DNA of 64,000 nt, from contig NZ_BAIV01000004.1 of assembly GCF_000517545.1 (NCBI RefSeq), positions 1 through 64,000 on the forward strand, written 5' to 3'. Made by a program: the position numbers and the translations under genes. This stretch comes from Bacteroides reticulotermitis JCM 10512. Lineage in GTDB: Bacteria > Bacteroidota > Bacteroidia > Bacteroidales > Bacteroidaceae. Below the pieces are notes generated by a model. The model ran no database searches. It saw only the letters and a list, made by a program, of their open reading frames with translations, and was not told where the DNA came from. Positions within the stretch are counted from its first letter, which is position 1; each line of letters opens with the position of its first letter. Positions 55,960 to 64,000 of this stretch are shown piece after piece.

Positions 55960-57240
55960 ATGGAACATTTACTCCACTATGTGTGGAAACACAAGCTGTT
56001 TCCTTTGAAAATCCTGCAAACCACCCATGGCTTACAAGTTGAAGTGATCGACCCCGGTCTTCGGAATACCGATTCCGGCCCCGATTTTTTAAGCGCGAAA
56101 CTGAAAATAGACAATTTCATGTGGGTAGGAAATATCGAAATCCACACCCATGCTTCCGATTGGTTCCGTCACGGGCATGACCGGGATAAGGCTTATGACA
56201 CCGTTGTACTCCATGTAGTTGAAGAAGCCGATGTCGAGGTTGCCCGTTCCAATGGCGAGGAGATACCGCAAATGCTGTTGGCGTGCCCCGACCAAATAAA
56301 GGAACACTATCAGGAATTGGCACAGTCCGATCGCTTTCCCGCCTGTCACTCCGTACTCCGTTCGCTACCAAAATTGACCATTCACTACTGGCTCTCAGCA
56401 CTGCAAACCGAACGGTTGGAACAGAAAGCCCAACAGATTACCCAGCGTCTGGAACTTTGTAATCAAAACTGGGAGGATGCTTTTTTCATGACTCTTGCCC
56501 GGAATTACGGCTTCGGGCTGAATGGAGATGCCTTTGAGACTTGGGCGAAGTTGATCCCTTTGCAGGCGGTAGCCAAACACCGTGACAACCTGACTCAGGT
56601 AGAGGCTCTCTTCTTTGGTCAGGCCGGATTGCTGGAAGAATCCAATTATCCGGAGGAAGAAGATGCCTATGTTCTTAGCCTTCGTAAAGAGTTTCGCTAT
56701 TTGCAACATAAGTTCGAAACCGCGAAAGTTATGGAGTCTTCTCTCTGGCGTTTCCTGCGACTTCGCCCGGAGAACTTTCCAACGATTCGCCTTGCCCAGT
56801 TGGCCTATTTATACCATCAGGGAGACAAACTCTTCTCTCGCCTCTTGGAAGTGGAAAGCCTGGAAGCGGTGAGGGCGTTGTTGACTACACAGACTTCTTC
56901 CTATTGGGAAACTCATTTCATGTTTGGGAATACCTCTCCGCAAAGGCAAAAGACACTCGGTGAACGCTCCAAAGATTTGGTTGTTATCAACACCGTAATT
57001 CCGTTTTTATACACCTTTGGCTTGCACAGAGAGGATGAAGCCCTATGCAACCGCGCCGAACGTTTGCTGGAAGAGTTGAAGGCGGAAGACAATCACATTG
57101 TTCGTTTGTGGGATGAAGCGGGCGTGGCGGTCACCAGCGCGGCGGATAGTCAGGCGCTTATCCAATTGCAGAAAAACTACTGCGATAACCGTAAGTGTTT
57201 GTTTTGCCGGTTTGGTTACGAGTACCTGCGGCGGAAATAA
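55960..57240 (+). CDS. DUF2851 family protein
   Basis: 426 residues, no signal peptide. Begins MEHLLHYVWKHKLFPLK, with NTDSGPDFLSAKLKIDNFMW and VGNIEIHTHASDWFRHGH forming the conserved family core. The C-terminus carries Cys residues (CDNRKCLFCRFGYEYL). The family is widespread in Bacteroidetes and of unknown function; the GNIEIH motif recalls a nuclease-like core, but I would not assign activity. Complete and well framed. Confidence 0.88.
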   Translation: MEHLLHYVWKHKLFPLKILQTTHGLQVEVIDPGLRNTDSGPDFLSAKLKIDNFMWVGNIEIHTHASDWFRHGHDRDKAYDTVVLHVVEEADVEVARSNGEEIPQMLLACPDQIKEHYQELAQSDRFPACHSVLRSLPKLTIHYWLSALQTERLEQKAQQITQRLELCNQNWEDAFFMTLARNYGFGLNGDAFETWAKLIPLQAVAKHRDNLTQVEALFFGQAGLLEESNYPEEEDAYVLSLRKEFRYLQHKFETAKVMESSLWRFLRLRPENFPTIRLAQLAYLYHQGDKLFSRLLEVESLEAVRALLTTQTSSYWETHFMFGNTSPQRQKTLGERSKDLVVINTVIPFLYTFGLHREDEALCNRAERLLEELKAEDNHIVRLWDEAGVAVTSAADSQALIQLQKNYCDNRKCLFCRFGYEYLRRK

Positions 57241-57299
57241 CGATTCTTCCGCATGCATAATACCCTGCTGAGCCACCCCTTACGCAAGGTTCACTTTTT

Positions 57300-57593
57300 G
57301 CTTTCAGTCTTTCAGTTTACTCTGTAATTAATTGATGTATAGAAGTATAAGGCTGAAAGCTGGGGCTGAAATGTGTGTATTTTGCTTTCAGTCCTTTCAG
57401 TTTGTTTGGCAATCGGCTTGTGTATCGTTGAATAACGCTGCAAACTTTGGTTGGAAAGTAGCAGATAGTGCTTTCAGCTCTTTCAGTCGAAATGACTTGT
57501 CTGATAGCTGATTACCTCTGAAACTGAAAGCTGAAAGACAAATTCGGAAACTAGGTTTTCTAGCTGTTTCTGCCCGGATTTTCCAAAAAGTTT
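57300..57593. repeat. GCTTTCAG-rich intergenic element, copy 2
   Basis: GCTTTCAG is repeated at 57300, 57384 and 57470 (about 85 bp apart), each followed by a second TTTCAGT, with an inverted CTGAAAGCTGAAAG at 57524-57537. It ends in CCCGGATTTTCCAAAAAGTT. It aligns in start and end with 2719-3085. Non-coding. Confidence 0.65.
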
Positions 57594-57654
57594 GTTCCAT
57601 GGGATGGCTTATAATAAAGATTGTCGTTTCTCAATCGGTGGCAATCGAGTTGGC

Positions 57655-57770
57655 TCCCGTGGGTATCCTGTCGGTAGCCCCGGGCATTTGGACGACAGCC
57701 CTGGGCAATTGGGTAAAGAGCCCCGGGCATTTGAGCGAAAGCCTGGGGCATTGACTCACCTCTCCCTAGG
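57655..57770. repeat. Phased array E, 21.5-bp period, GCCCCGGGC core
   Basis: Six palindromic cores: CCCGTGGG, GCCCCGGGC, GCCCTGGGC, GCCCCGGGC, GCCTGGGGC and CCTAGG. Their centres are at about 57659.5, 57681, 57702, 57724, 57745 and 57767.5, a spacing of 21-22.5 bp. Same core as array A, on the other side of its GCTTTCAG element. Confidence 0.75.
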
Positions 57771-57994
57771 AACATGCGGATCAAATCGAGCGGGCGATTA
57801 TCTCCAAAAGGTCGTGTCGGATGGAGAAATGCGCGCTCTTGCTTCTGCTGATCCCTTTCAACTCCATCGTAAAAGAGGTGGAAATGAGCGGTGGATTCCT
57901 CTGCAAACGCTGCTTATAAGGGGCTGTGTTGAATCGGACTATCAAATTAGAGAATTATTTTACCTCTTTTGCATCAAGATATTGAACTAGTCCT

Positions 57995-58002
57995 TATATT
58001 TG
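57995..58002 (+). promoter_or_regulatory. -7 promoter box of the DUF4348 gene
   Basis: TATATTTG, 34 bp upstream of the ATG at 58037. Confidence 0.6.
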
Positions 58003-58036
58003 CATCGTGAATTAAATACCTAATTTATATAATCTT

Positions 58037-58597
58037 ATGAGAGCTAAAAGGTTTGTATGCTGCTTGTTAGTCACCGCATTGCTGGGTGGCATTTCATTAA
58101 TCTCCTGTGGCAATAGTTCGAAGGCGAAGGCCAATAGCGAAACGGCTGCGCAGGCGGAGGAAGATTTTAAGACGTTTCTGGATAAGTTTACTTCCAGTGC
58201 GGCATTTCAGTATACTCGTATCAAGTTCCCATTGAAAACACCCATCACCCTGATGACCGATGATGGTAACAGTGAGAAAACATTCCCCTTCACCAAGGAG
58301 AAATGGCCATTGTTGGATAGTGAAACGATGAAAGAAGAGCGTATCACACAGGAAGAAGGAGGGATTTATGTATCGAAGTTTACGTTGAACGAGCCGAAGC
58401 ATAAAGAGTTTGAGGCTGGTTATGAAGAGTCGGAGATCGACCTACGCGTAGAATTCGAATTGCAAGCCGATGGAAAGTGGTACGTAGTGGATTGTTATAC
58501 GGGTTGGTATGGCTATGATTTGCCCATCGGCGAATTGAAGCAGACCATTCAGCAAGTACAGGAAGAAAATGCAGCTTTTAAGGAATTGCATCCTTAA
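58037..58597 (+). CDS. DUF4348 family lipoprotein
   Basis: 186 residues. Lipoprotein signal MRAKRFVCCLLVTALLGGIS ending LISC, a low-complexity spacer, then a DUF4348-type domain with FKTFLDKFTSSAAFQYTRIK and DGKWYVVDCYTGWYG. The family is Bacteroidetes-specific with no known function; the NTF2-like look suggests ligand binding. Single gene between its own promoter and a strong terminator. Confidence 0.82.
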   Translation: MRAKRFVCCLLVTALLGGISLISCGNSSKAKANSETAAQAEEDFKTFLDKFTSSAAFQYTRIKFPLKTPITLMTDDGNSEKTFPFTKEKWPLLDSETMKEERITQEEGGIYVSKFTLNEPKHKEFEAGYEESEIDLRVEFELQADGKWYVVDCYTGWYGYDLPIGELKQTIQQVQEENAAFKELHP

Positions 58598-58637
58598 GGC
58601 CGAGGTGCTGAGCTTCCGCTGATATTTGATAAAATAG

Positions 58638-58669
58638 TAAGGGCTGTCTGATATTCAGGCAGCCCTTAT
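58638..58669. terminator. Bidirectional terminator between convergent genes
   Basis: TAAGGGCTG / CAGCCCTTA with an inner CTG/CAG pair; it can serve both the DUF4348 gene and the minus-strand barrel gene. Confidence 0.7.
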
Positions 58670-58749
58670 TGTTGGGATATGTAGTATCATTTTGCAGGCA
58701 TAGGCATTTCGTTATGCAACGACTGCGGTTATGCTACGAGGTAGATGCC

Positions 58750-59973
58750 TTAGAATGTGAACATGGCAACTGCTACAATGCGATTGTTGCAAACCGCATG
58801 CGTGTCCTGGATTTTCCCACTGCTGTGTTTTAGATCGCCGTACCAGGCCGAGGTCAATGTATATTCCAGTCCGAACTTCCAATGAGCTACATTGTAAGTC
58901 ATTTCGGCACCGGCTGTTACCAACTGATCCAAGTCTGTGCCCGTTCCGTAGAGTTTATCTGAAACCAGTTCATTACTTGTTCCTAAGTTCTTGGCATAGC
59001 CTAGAAAGATACCCGGTTTCCATTTCTGTCCATAAACCACATTGAACCATGAGCTAGAGAAGCGGATCGGTGTATATTCCTGCTCGCCGGTACGTTTGTC
59101 GATCGATTTGATACCGAAGCCGCCCAGTCCGGATGCCTGCGTGAGGTTGGAGCCCAATACGCTTTTCGCTCCGACAAACCAATTCTTGTCCGTGTACTTC
59201 ACGTGAGCTTCGTATGAGAGAGTTGTAATCCGTTCGTCTACTTTGTATAGATGTCCATTCTGGCCAGTAGCTTCCGTGCGAGGTTTTAGCGAAAGCAGCT
59301 CGATACCGGCACCGGCCAATAGCCCGCCCGATTTATAATCTGCTCCGATATAAACTTCGGGGATACAGCTCTTTTTGATGTATTCCTGGCTCTTGCCGGC
59401 AGGACCTTGCGAAAGATACTGTGACTGCCATACCAATGCTCCCGTCAGTTGGAAGTTCTTGTCGGTATACCGGTAACGGATTTGCGGTGCCCGGCTGAAA
59501 GGTTGAAAAGGTGCTCCTACGGAAAGATTCAGAATCTGTGGCGATACATCTCCGAATAGTGGATGCCATGCCTGCCCGGCCAATAAAGCCGATTTTCCCC
59601 AGTCTAGGTTGAAATAGGCGTGGCGAAGGCGGACTACGGAGTAGGATGTGCCCGAACCCCGGAAGTCAATTTCCACTTTGGCGGATGTCTTGGCATTTCC
59701 CAGTTTCGGCCCGGCTACATCTACGCCCAGGCGTGAATACAACGTGTAGAAACTCCCGTTAGCGGTTGCGTTCAGATCCTTCCCGTCATCATCGCGTACT
59801 TTGTCCTTGGGATACATATAGAACAAGCCGTCTACTGTTTCCTCGTTAGCTCGGCTGTTGTAGTAAAGGTCGGTGCGGATTTGTCCGTAGAAATTTAAAT
59901 TAAAGTCTTTCATTTGCGCAAAGCTGCCCGATACAGTAAGCAGGCAGATTGCAGATACCATGTATTTTCTCAT
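58750..59973 (-). CDS. Outer-membrane beta-barrel protein (porin-like)
   Basis: About 407 residues. Signal peptide MRKYMVSAICLLTVSGSFAQ, then alternating amphipathic strands throughout (FNLNFYGQIRTDLYYNSRAN, LRHAYFNLDWGKSALLAGQA) and a C-terminal aromatic end (AVAMFTF), the usual BAM signal. No plug or TonB box. Resembles hypothetical Bacteroides porins of the DcaP-like kind; the substrate is unknown. The start 59973 is favoured over 60000 because a -7 box covers 59998-60005. Confidence 0.82.
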   Translation of the reverse strand: MRKYMVSAICLLTVSGSFAQMKDFNLNFYGQIRTDLYYNSRANEETVDGLFYMYPKDKVRDDDGKDLNATANGSFYTLYSRLGVDVAGPKLGNAKTSAKVEIDFRGSGTSYSVVRLRHAYFNLDWGKSALLAGQAWHPLFGDVSPQILNLSVGAPFQPFSRAPQIRYRYTDKNFQLTGALVWQSQYLSQGPAGKSQEYIKKSCIPEVYIGADYKSGGLLAGAGIELLSLKPRTEATGQNGHLYKVDERITTLSYEAHVKYTDKNWFVGAKSVLGSNLTQASGLGGFGIKSIDKRTGEQEYTPIRFSSSWFNVVYGQKWKPGIFLGYAKNLGTSNELVSDKLYGTGTDLDQLVTAGAEMTYNVAHWKFGLEYTLTSAWYGDLKHSSGKIQDTHAVCNNRIVAVAMFTF

Positions 59974-59997
59974 AATGTGCTTGTTAATAAACGAGCG

Positions 59998-60005
59998 CAA
60001 AAATA
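59998..60005 (-). promoter_or_regulatory. -7 promoter box of the barrel gene
   Basis: TATTTTTG on the minus strand, 25 bp upstream of the chosen start. Confidence 0.55.
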
Positions 60006-60026
60006 CAAAAAATACGGGTAATCGGA

Positions 60027-60969
60027 CTATCGTTGGTTGAAAAAGGCCAAAACTGCCTGATTATATTTGCTTAAGTTACTGCTCTTATGGATTGCTTTCA
60101 ATAGTTTGCGATCAGCTTCCGGCAGCAGGTATTCCCAGAAAGGCTTCATCTTACTTAGTAGTTGGGCGTCTCCACCTTGTAACCTTTCGGTATATTGTTC
60201 GTATACGGATGTGTGCAGCATCTGTACTTTTTGCCTCAATTCATCGGGTGTTAGCTGACTCTTTTCTTTGTATTCCCAGGCCAGAGCCGGTTGGCGAGCA
60301 GGCCGCGCCCAATCATAACTCCGGCCAATGCCGGGAACTGTTCCTGAATGCGGTGGATATCTTCCAGTTTCCGAATGTCCCCGTTGTAGATAAGCGGATG
60401 GCGGCAAGCTTCCATAAAAGCGGCGAATGCTTCCAGATTCACCTCGCCTTTATACTGTTGCTTACCTACGCGTGGGTGCATTGTGACCTGTCTTAGCGGC
60501 AATTCATTCAGTATCGGCAGCAGTCGCATGCACTCTTCCGGATTCTCCCAACCAAGCCGCATCTTTACCGAGAAACTGATTTGCGGATACTTCTTCACCA
60601 GGCTTAGCAAGGATTCGACTTCTTCCGGATAAGGGAGAATGCCCGATCCGTTATGGCGTCCGGCTAAAAGAGGGAAGGGGCAACCGAGGTTAATGTCCGC
60701 TTCTTGGTAACCTTTTTCGATGAAAAGGGCTAAAATAGCTTCCGCTTTTTCGAACGAAGAAGCGAGCAATTGTGGGATGATATGGGGCACTCGATTGTTG
60801 CCGGGTTCGATTTCCCGCACATCTTTATTGCGAAAACCTCCCTTTTCCAAACGGATAAATGGCGTATAATAAGATTCTATACCACCGAAGTAAGTAGCGT
60901 GCGCATTTCGGTAGAATGCTTCTGTATATCCTGTAGCGGGGCAAAATGAATGGGTAGTGTAGATTGCAT
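60027..60969 (-). CDS. tRNA-dihydrouridine synthase (two frameshifts)
   Basis: About 314 residues after repair. FMN enzyme reducing uridines in tRNA D-loops. From MQSTLPIHFAPLQG the frame breaks at 60930-60931 (CC for CCC) and continues YTEAFYRNAHATYFGGIESY; then the core QEADINLGCPFPLLAGRHNG with the catalytic Cys, SVKMRLGWENPEE, HPRVGKQQYKG and VMIGRGLLAN. A second missing base at 60289-60290 leads to PALAWEYKEKSQLTPDELRQ and the helical C-terminus. Two breaks in one otherwise well-kept enzyme argue for sequence error. -7 box at 60986-60993. Confidence 0.88.
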
Positions 60970-60985
60970 ATTTCTAATTTTGCTG

Positions 60986-60993
60986 CAAAGATA
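60986..60993 (-). promoter_or_regulatory. -7 promoter box of the dus gene
   Basis: TATCTTTG on the minus strand, 17 bp before the start. Confidence 0.55.
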
Positions 60994-61047
60994 AGGGAAA
61001 AGTATAAAGAGGAGAGGGATAGCCGAGTTTTCTTCAGAGTTTTTGAC

Positions 61048-61055
61048 TATATTTG
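61048..61055 (+). promoter_or_regulatory. -7 promoter box of the CBM9-like gene
   Basis: TATATTTG, 22 bp upstream of the ATG. Confidence 0.55.
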
Positions 61056-61077
61056 TATCGCTAAACAATGAGTTAAT

Positions 61078-61728
61078 ATGAAAGTAAAGAAAATAAGTAG
61101 TGCCAATATAGACGCAACCGCTCTTCCCGGATTGTTCGATAAAGAGAAGATCGATTTCACTCCGATCGGCTGTGCGAATTGGGCTGATTATCCCTACAAA
61201 CCGAAGGTGAATTTTAGAATCGCTTATACCGAAGAGGCTATTCTTCTGCACTTTAAGGTCAGGGAAGCAAGTGTAAGAGCAAAATATAAAGCCGACAATA
61301 GTGCTGTTTGGACAGATTCTTGCGTAGAGTTCTTTTCGATCCCGGCAGGTGATGGGATCTATTATAATATAGAATGCAATTGCATCGGCACGGTATTGGT
61401 TGGCGTCGGGCCGGTCAGAGAAGGGCGTGAACACGCTCCTCTTGAGGTGACGTCGCTTGTACAGCGTTGGGCTAGCCTGGGAACTGATACTTTTGACGAA
61501 CGAATTGCGGATACCGACTGGGAAGTCGCGCTGATTATTCCGTATGCGGTCTTCTTCAAGCATCAAATCAGCTTGCTCGATGGTAAGGATATTAAAGCTA
61601 ACTTCTACAAATGTGGGGATGAGTTGCAAACACCGCATTTCCTTTCGTGGAATCCGATTGAAATTGAGAAGCCGGACTTTCATCGTCCCGACTATTTCGG
61701 ACTGCTATCGTTCGAGTCGTATGGCTGA
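61078..61728 (+). CDS. CBM9-like (DOMON-fold) carbohydrate-binding protein
   Basis: 216 residues with no clear signal peptide. A single CBM9-like beta-sandwich: NFRIAYTEEAILLHFKVREA, NSAVWTDSCVEFFSIPAGDG, YYNIECNCIGTVLVGVG and ANFYKCGDELQTPHFLSWNP carry the Trp and Cys positions of the family. Probably binds a sugar or sugar-like ligand; no enzymatic motif. Its own promoter and terminator enclose it. Confidence 0.82.
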   Translation: MKVKKISSANIDATALPGLFDKEKIDFTPIGCANWADYPYKPKVNFRIAYTEEAILLHFKVREASVRAKYKADNSAVWTDSCVEFFSIPAGDGIYYNIECNCIGTVLVGVGPVREGREHAPLEVTSLVQRWASLGTDTFDERIADTDWEVALIIPYAVFFKHQISLLDGKDIKANFYKCGDELQTPHFLSWNPIEIEKPDFHRPDYFGLLSFESYG

Positions 61729-61750
61729 TTATTGATTATAAGACATACAG

Positions 61751-61794
61751 GGGCGCCCTATCTCTAGAAAAGTAGAGAGGTGGCGCCCTTTTTG
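61751..61794 (+). terminator. Terminator after the CBM9-like gene
   Basis: GGGCGCC / GGCGCCC with an inner CTCTA/TAGAG stem, then TTTTT. Confidence 0.85.
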
Positions 61795-61836
61795 TATTCG
61801 GACGTCACCTCTCATTTTTATTGAAAAGTAGTTCTT

Positions 61837-62607
61837 TTATCTCACAATTCCTCTTTTAGAGTTCTTTATGAAATTGACAATTGTTTCAATCTCTTCACTC
61901 ATCGGAACTTGATCTACAATCTTTTGCACGGCATCCTGAACGCTGAAGTTTCCTTGGTATATCAGGCGGTATGCATTGACAATGTGCCGAAGTATTCTTT
62001 CGGTCGTGTTATGATGCTGTGATAGAACCACCGCATTCACTCCATGGTATGCTACCGGATTGCCGGACATGATGATATAAGGGGGCACATCTTTGGAGAT
62101 GCGGCATCCGCTTTGTATCAGTGTCCAACGGCCGATGTGACAGTATTGATGCAGGGTGACATTGCCACTCAGAATCACGCAATCGTCCAATATGCATTCC
62201 CCTGCGATGGTAGTGCCAATGCCTACTACGCAGTTGTTGGATATATGTACGTCGTGGCAGAGGTGTACCCTGTCCATCAGAAAGTTTCCGTTTCCAATTG
62301 TTGTTGCATTTCCGGTGAATGTCGCCCGGCTGATTACTACATTCTCGCGGATGTCGTTGTTGTCTCCAATAACCAGGTTGCTGTCCTCTCCCGTAAAATG
62401 GAAGTCTTGTGGTTCAGAACCCAGAACAGCATTCTGATGAATTCTGTTCCCTTTTCCCATCCGAGTCCCTTTCAGGACATTGGCATGCGGCATGATGATG
62501 CAGTCGTCGCCAATCTCAACATCTTTTTCGATGTACGCGAAAGGCATGACTGTAACATTTTTGCCGAGTTTCGCCTCGGGATCTACGTAAGCTAATGGAC
62601 TAATCAT
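61837..62607 (-). CDS. lpxA: Acyl-ACP--UDP-N-acetylglucosamine O-acyltransferase (LpxA-like)
   Basis: 256 residues. Left-handed beta-helix of hexapeptides starting ISPLAYVDPEAKLGKNVTVM, with the catalytic His in VHLCHDVHISNNC and a C-terminal helical domain (RLIYQGNFSVQDAVQKIVDQ). It would start lipid A synthesis. It is not near the lpxD-lpxC/fabZ genes usually found with lpxA but lies 18 bp after a TolC-type efflux gene, so it may be a second LpxA-like paralogue with a different acyl acceptor or donor. A genome-wide paralogue count would decide. Confidence 0.8.
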   Translation of the reverse strand: MISPLAYVDPEAKLGKNVTVMPFAYIEKDVEIGDDCIIMPHANVLKGTRMGKGNRIHQNAVLGSEPQDFHFTGEDSNLVIGDNNDIRENVVISRATFTGNATTIGNGNFLMDRVHLCHDVHISNNCVVGIGTTIAGECILDDCVILSGNVTLHQYCHIGRWTLIQSGCRISKDVPPYIIMSGNPVAYHGVNAVVLSQHHNTTERILRHIVNAYRLIYQGNFSVQDAVQKIVDQVPMSEEIETIVNFIKNSKRGIVR

Positions 62608-62625
62608 AATCTTATATGTTTAAAG

Positions 62626-64000
62626 TTAATCTTCTCTTCCTCCACCCAGTGCCTGGTAAAGGCTGACAACAGCCTGCATCAGGTCAAAGCTATCGGAAAC
62701 CTGTGCAAGTTGCGCGCTCAGGTATGACTGTTGCGCTGACAAAACTTCCAGATAGGTTGAGTTCCCTAAGTTAAACAATTCTTTTGTATCTGTTGCAGCT
62801 TTGCGAGAAGATTCTAGTTGCATCTTACGCGCTTCTGTCTTTTCACTCGTTTTTTGGTATTGGCTCAGTAGGGTGCTGATCTCACTTCCGGCATTCAACA
62901 AAGATTGCTGGAATGCGAGTTTAGCTTGCGCTTCCTGTGCTTTAGCCATTTTCAGTTTAGCAATATTCGCTCCGTGATAGAAGAGTGGTTGCGTTAAAGA
63001 ACCAACTGCACTGGCTAAGAACTTAGCCGGGTTGAATATGGCACCACCTGCGCTGTTTGTCCAACCGGCTGATCCGCTAAGCGTGATCTGCGGATAAAAG
63101 GCCGAACGAGCTGAGTTTGTATTGTAGTAAGATGCTGCCAAAGCCATTTCAGCCGCTTTTACATCCGGGCGATTTGACAATAGTTGCAAAGGTATACCTG
63201 TGGAAAACTCGGCAGGCAATACTTGTCTTTCGATAACACCCCGGCTGATAGCCTGCGGAGCTTGTCCCAACAAGGTAGACAAAGAATTCTCTACCTTGCG
63301 GATGCTCTGCTCGATGTCGGGAATAGAAGCCAGAACTTGTGCATAGGCTGCTCTGCTTTGTTCTACACCGGCCGAGTTGATGTTATTGATGGCAGCATTC
63401 TTCATAGCTTCCATCGTTTCGGTATTCCGCTTCAGGATCTGGGCTGTTTCTTTCGAAATTTCCAACTGGCGGTCGAGCATCAACAGGGTGTAATACATAT
63501 TGGCAATGTTCGAAACAACTTGTGTTTGTACAGCTTGACGATATGCTTTGGCTTGCTTAACCGCAACATCCGCACCTCGTTTGGCATTCAATAGTCCTCC
63601 AAACAAACTAATATCCCAACTGGCGGTAACCGGAAGTGAATAGGTTTTGGTTGCTTTGTTGTGGTCAAAACTACTGATTGTTCCTTGTGGTGACAAAGCT
63701 AAAGCGGGCGCATAAGCCAGCTTAGCGGCAAGCAAAGGAGCTTGTGCTTCTTTTACTTTAAGTATGGCACTTTGTAAATCGGTGTTTTGCGCAAGTCCCA
63801 GTTCAATGAGGGCTTGGAGTTGTGGGTCGGTGAAGACTTCTCTCCAAGGCAGATTTCCGAAGTTAGCTGTGTCCGAAACCAAGGTATCGTTCTCCGTTAG
63901 GGGATCGCGATACAGGCCGGAAGCATTGATGTCTTCGGGTCTGTCATACGACTTATAGATGCGGCAGCTGCTCAAAAGAGCAGTTGCACACAGCATATAT
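62626..64000 (-). CDS. TolC/NodT-family RND efflux outer-membrane lipoprotein (5' end beyond window)
   Basis: At least 458 residues. The visible N-terminus MLCATALLSSC is the end of a lipoprotein signal; the frame is still open at the window edge, so the start lies outside. Two TolC-like repeats of coiled-coil helices and strands follow (LPWREVFTDPQLQALIELGL, SLPVTASWDISLFGGLLNAK, LLSNRPDVKAAEMALAASYY). Forms the exit duct of an RND pump, whose pump and adaptor genes are presumably just upstream. The LpxA-like gene follows 18 bp downstream. Confidence 0.9.
   Translation of the reverse strand, partial: YMLCATALLSSCRIYKSYDRPEDINASGLYRDPLTENDTLVSDTANFGNLPWREVFTDPQLQALIELGLAQNTDLQSAILKVKEAQAPLLAAKLAYAPALALSPQGTISSFDHNKATKTYSLPVTASWDISLFGGLLNAKRGADVAVKQAKAYRQAVQTQVVSNIANMYYTLLMLDRQLEISKETAQILKRNTETMEAMKNAAINNINSAGVEQSRAAYAQVLASIPDIEQSIRKVENSLSTLLGQAPQAISRGVIERQVLPAEFSTGIPLQLLSNRPDVKAAEMALAASYYNTNSARSAFYPQITLSGSAGWTNSAGGAIFNPAKFLASAVGSLTQPLFYHGANIAKLKMAKAQEAQAKLAFQQSLLNAGSEISTLLSQYQKTSEKTEARKMQLESSRKAATDTKELFNLGNSTYLEVLSAQQSYLSAQLAQVSDSFDLMQAVVSLYQALGGGRED

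Noticed and set aside
60877..61683. 268-codon minus-strand ORF
   Set aside because: Antisense to the CBM9-like gene; only its last ~30 codons are real, being the N-terminus of the dus gene.

Overview
The window is a 64 kb piece of a Bacteroidales chromosome, most likely Bacteroides or Parabacteroides; sequence alone does not let me choose. The evidence is a SusC/SusD polysaccharide utilisation locus, Bacteroidetes-restricted families (DUF3836, DUF4348, DUF2851, DUF5597-type GH35, S46 dipeptidyl-peptidase), and about twenty genes preceded by the Bacteroides -7 promoter box TAnnTTTG. There are no rRNA, tRNA, IS or prophage genes and no CRISPR array.

Layout. 1-2.3 kb: an RNA methyltransferase (cut by the window edge) and serine acetyltransferase. 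3.5-15.2 kb: housekeeping genes (DUF3836 protein, polA, a polyprenyl synthase, deoC-mazG-dtd, uvrC, apt, mnmG), with a parS-like palindrome between apt and mnmG. 15.2-16.7 kb: non-coding, with a likely small RNA and a phased 22-bp array. 16.7-25.4 kb: ybeY and a nucleoside-recognition membrane protein on the minus strand; ruvB, esterase, flippase, DUF389 and DPP7 on the plus strand. 25.4-26.5 kb: a non-coding block shaped as a large imperfect inverted repeat. 26.5-33 kb: DEAD-box helicase, tyrosine phosphatase, PfkB kinase, SIS isomerase, LOG protein and M16 peptidase. 33.3-48.6 kb: a PUL with a membrane-spanning TPR/HTH regulator, SusC, SusD, GH30, surface glycan-binding protein, GH3 and GH35. 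Its order matches, from memory, the B. thetaiotaomicron fungal beta-1,6-glucan locus. 48.9-55.9 kb: lipoprotein, WbqC, C10 peptidase with leucine-rich repeats, a signal-peptidase-like protein lacking both catalytic residues, an intact signal peptidase I and dapB, all on the minus strand. 56-64 kb: DUF2851, DUF4348 lipoprotein, an outer-membrane barrel, a tRNA-dihydrouridine synthase, a CBM9-like protein, LpxA and a TolC-type efflux protein.

Two things stand out. First, the long intergenic gaps hold degenerate arrays with a strict 21-23 bp period, each built on a different short core (GCCCCGGGC twice, TTAATAC/ACTTG, TTCCACA-TGTGGAA, TGGCAC), plus one 10-bp-period TACGTA array upstream of susC. 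I know of no described element with this form. Second, eleven genes carry one or two single-base deletions (14 in all), nearly all shortening a short homopolymer by one. Because the reading continues cleanly in the next frame each time, I treat these mainly as assembly error and annotate the genes at full length.
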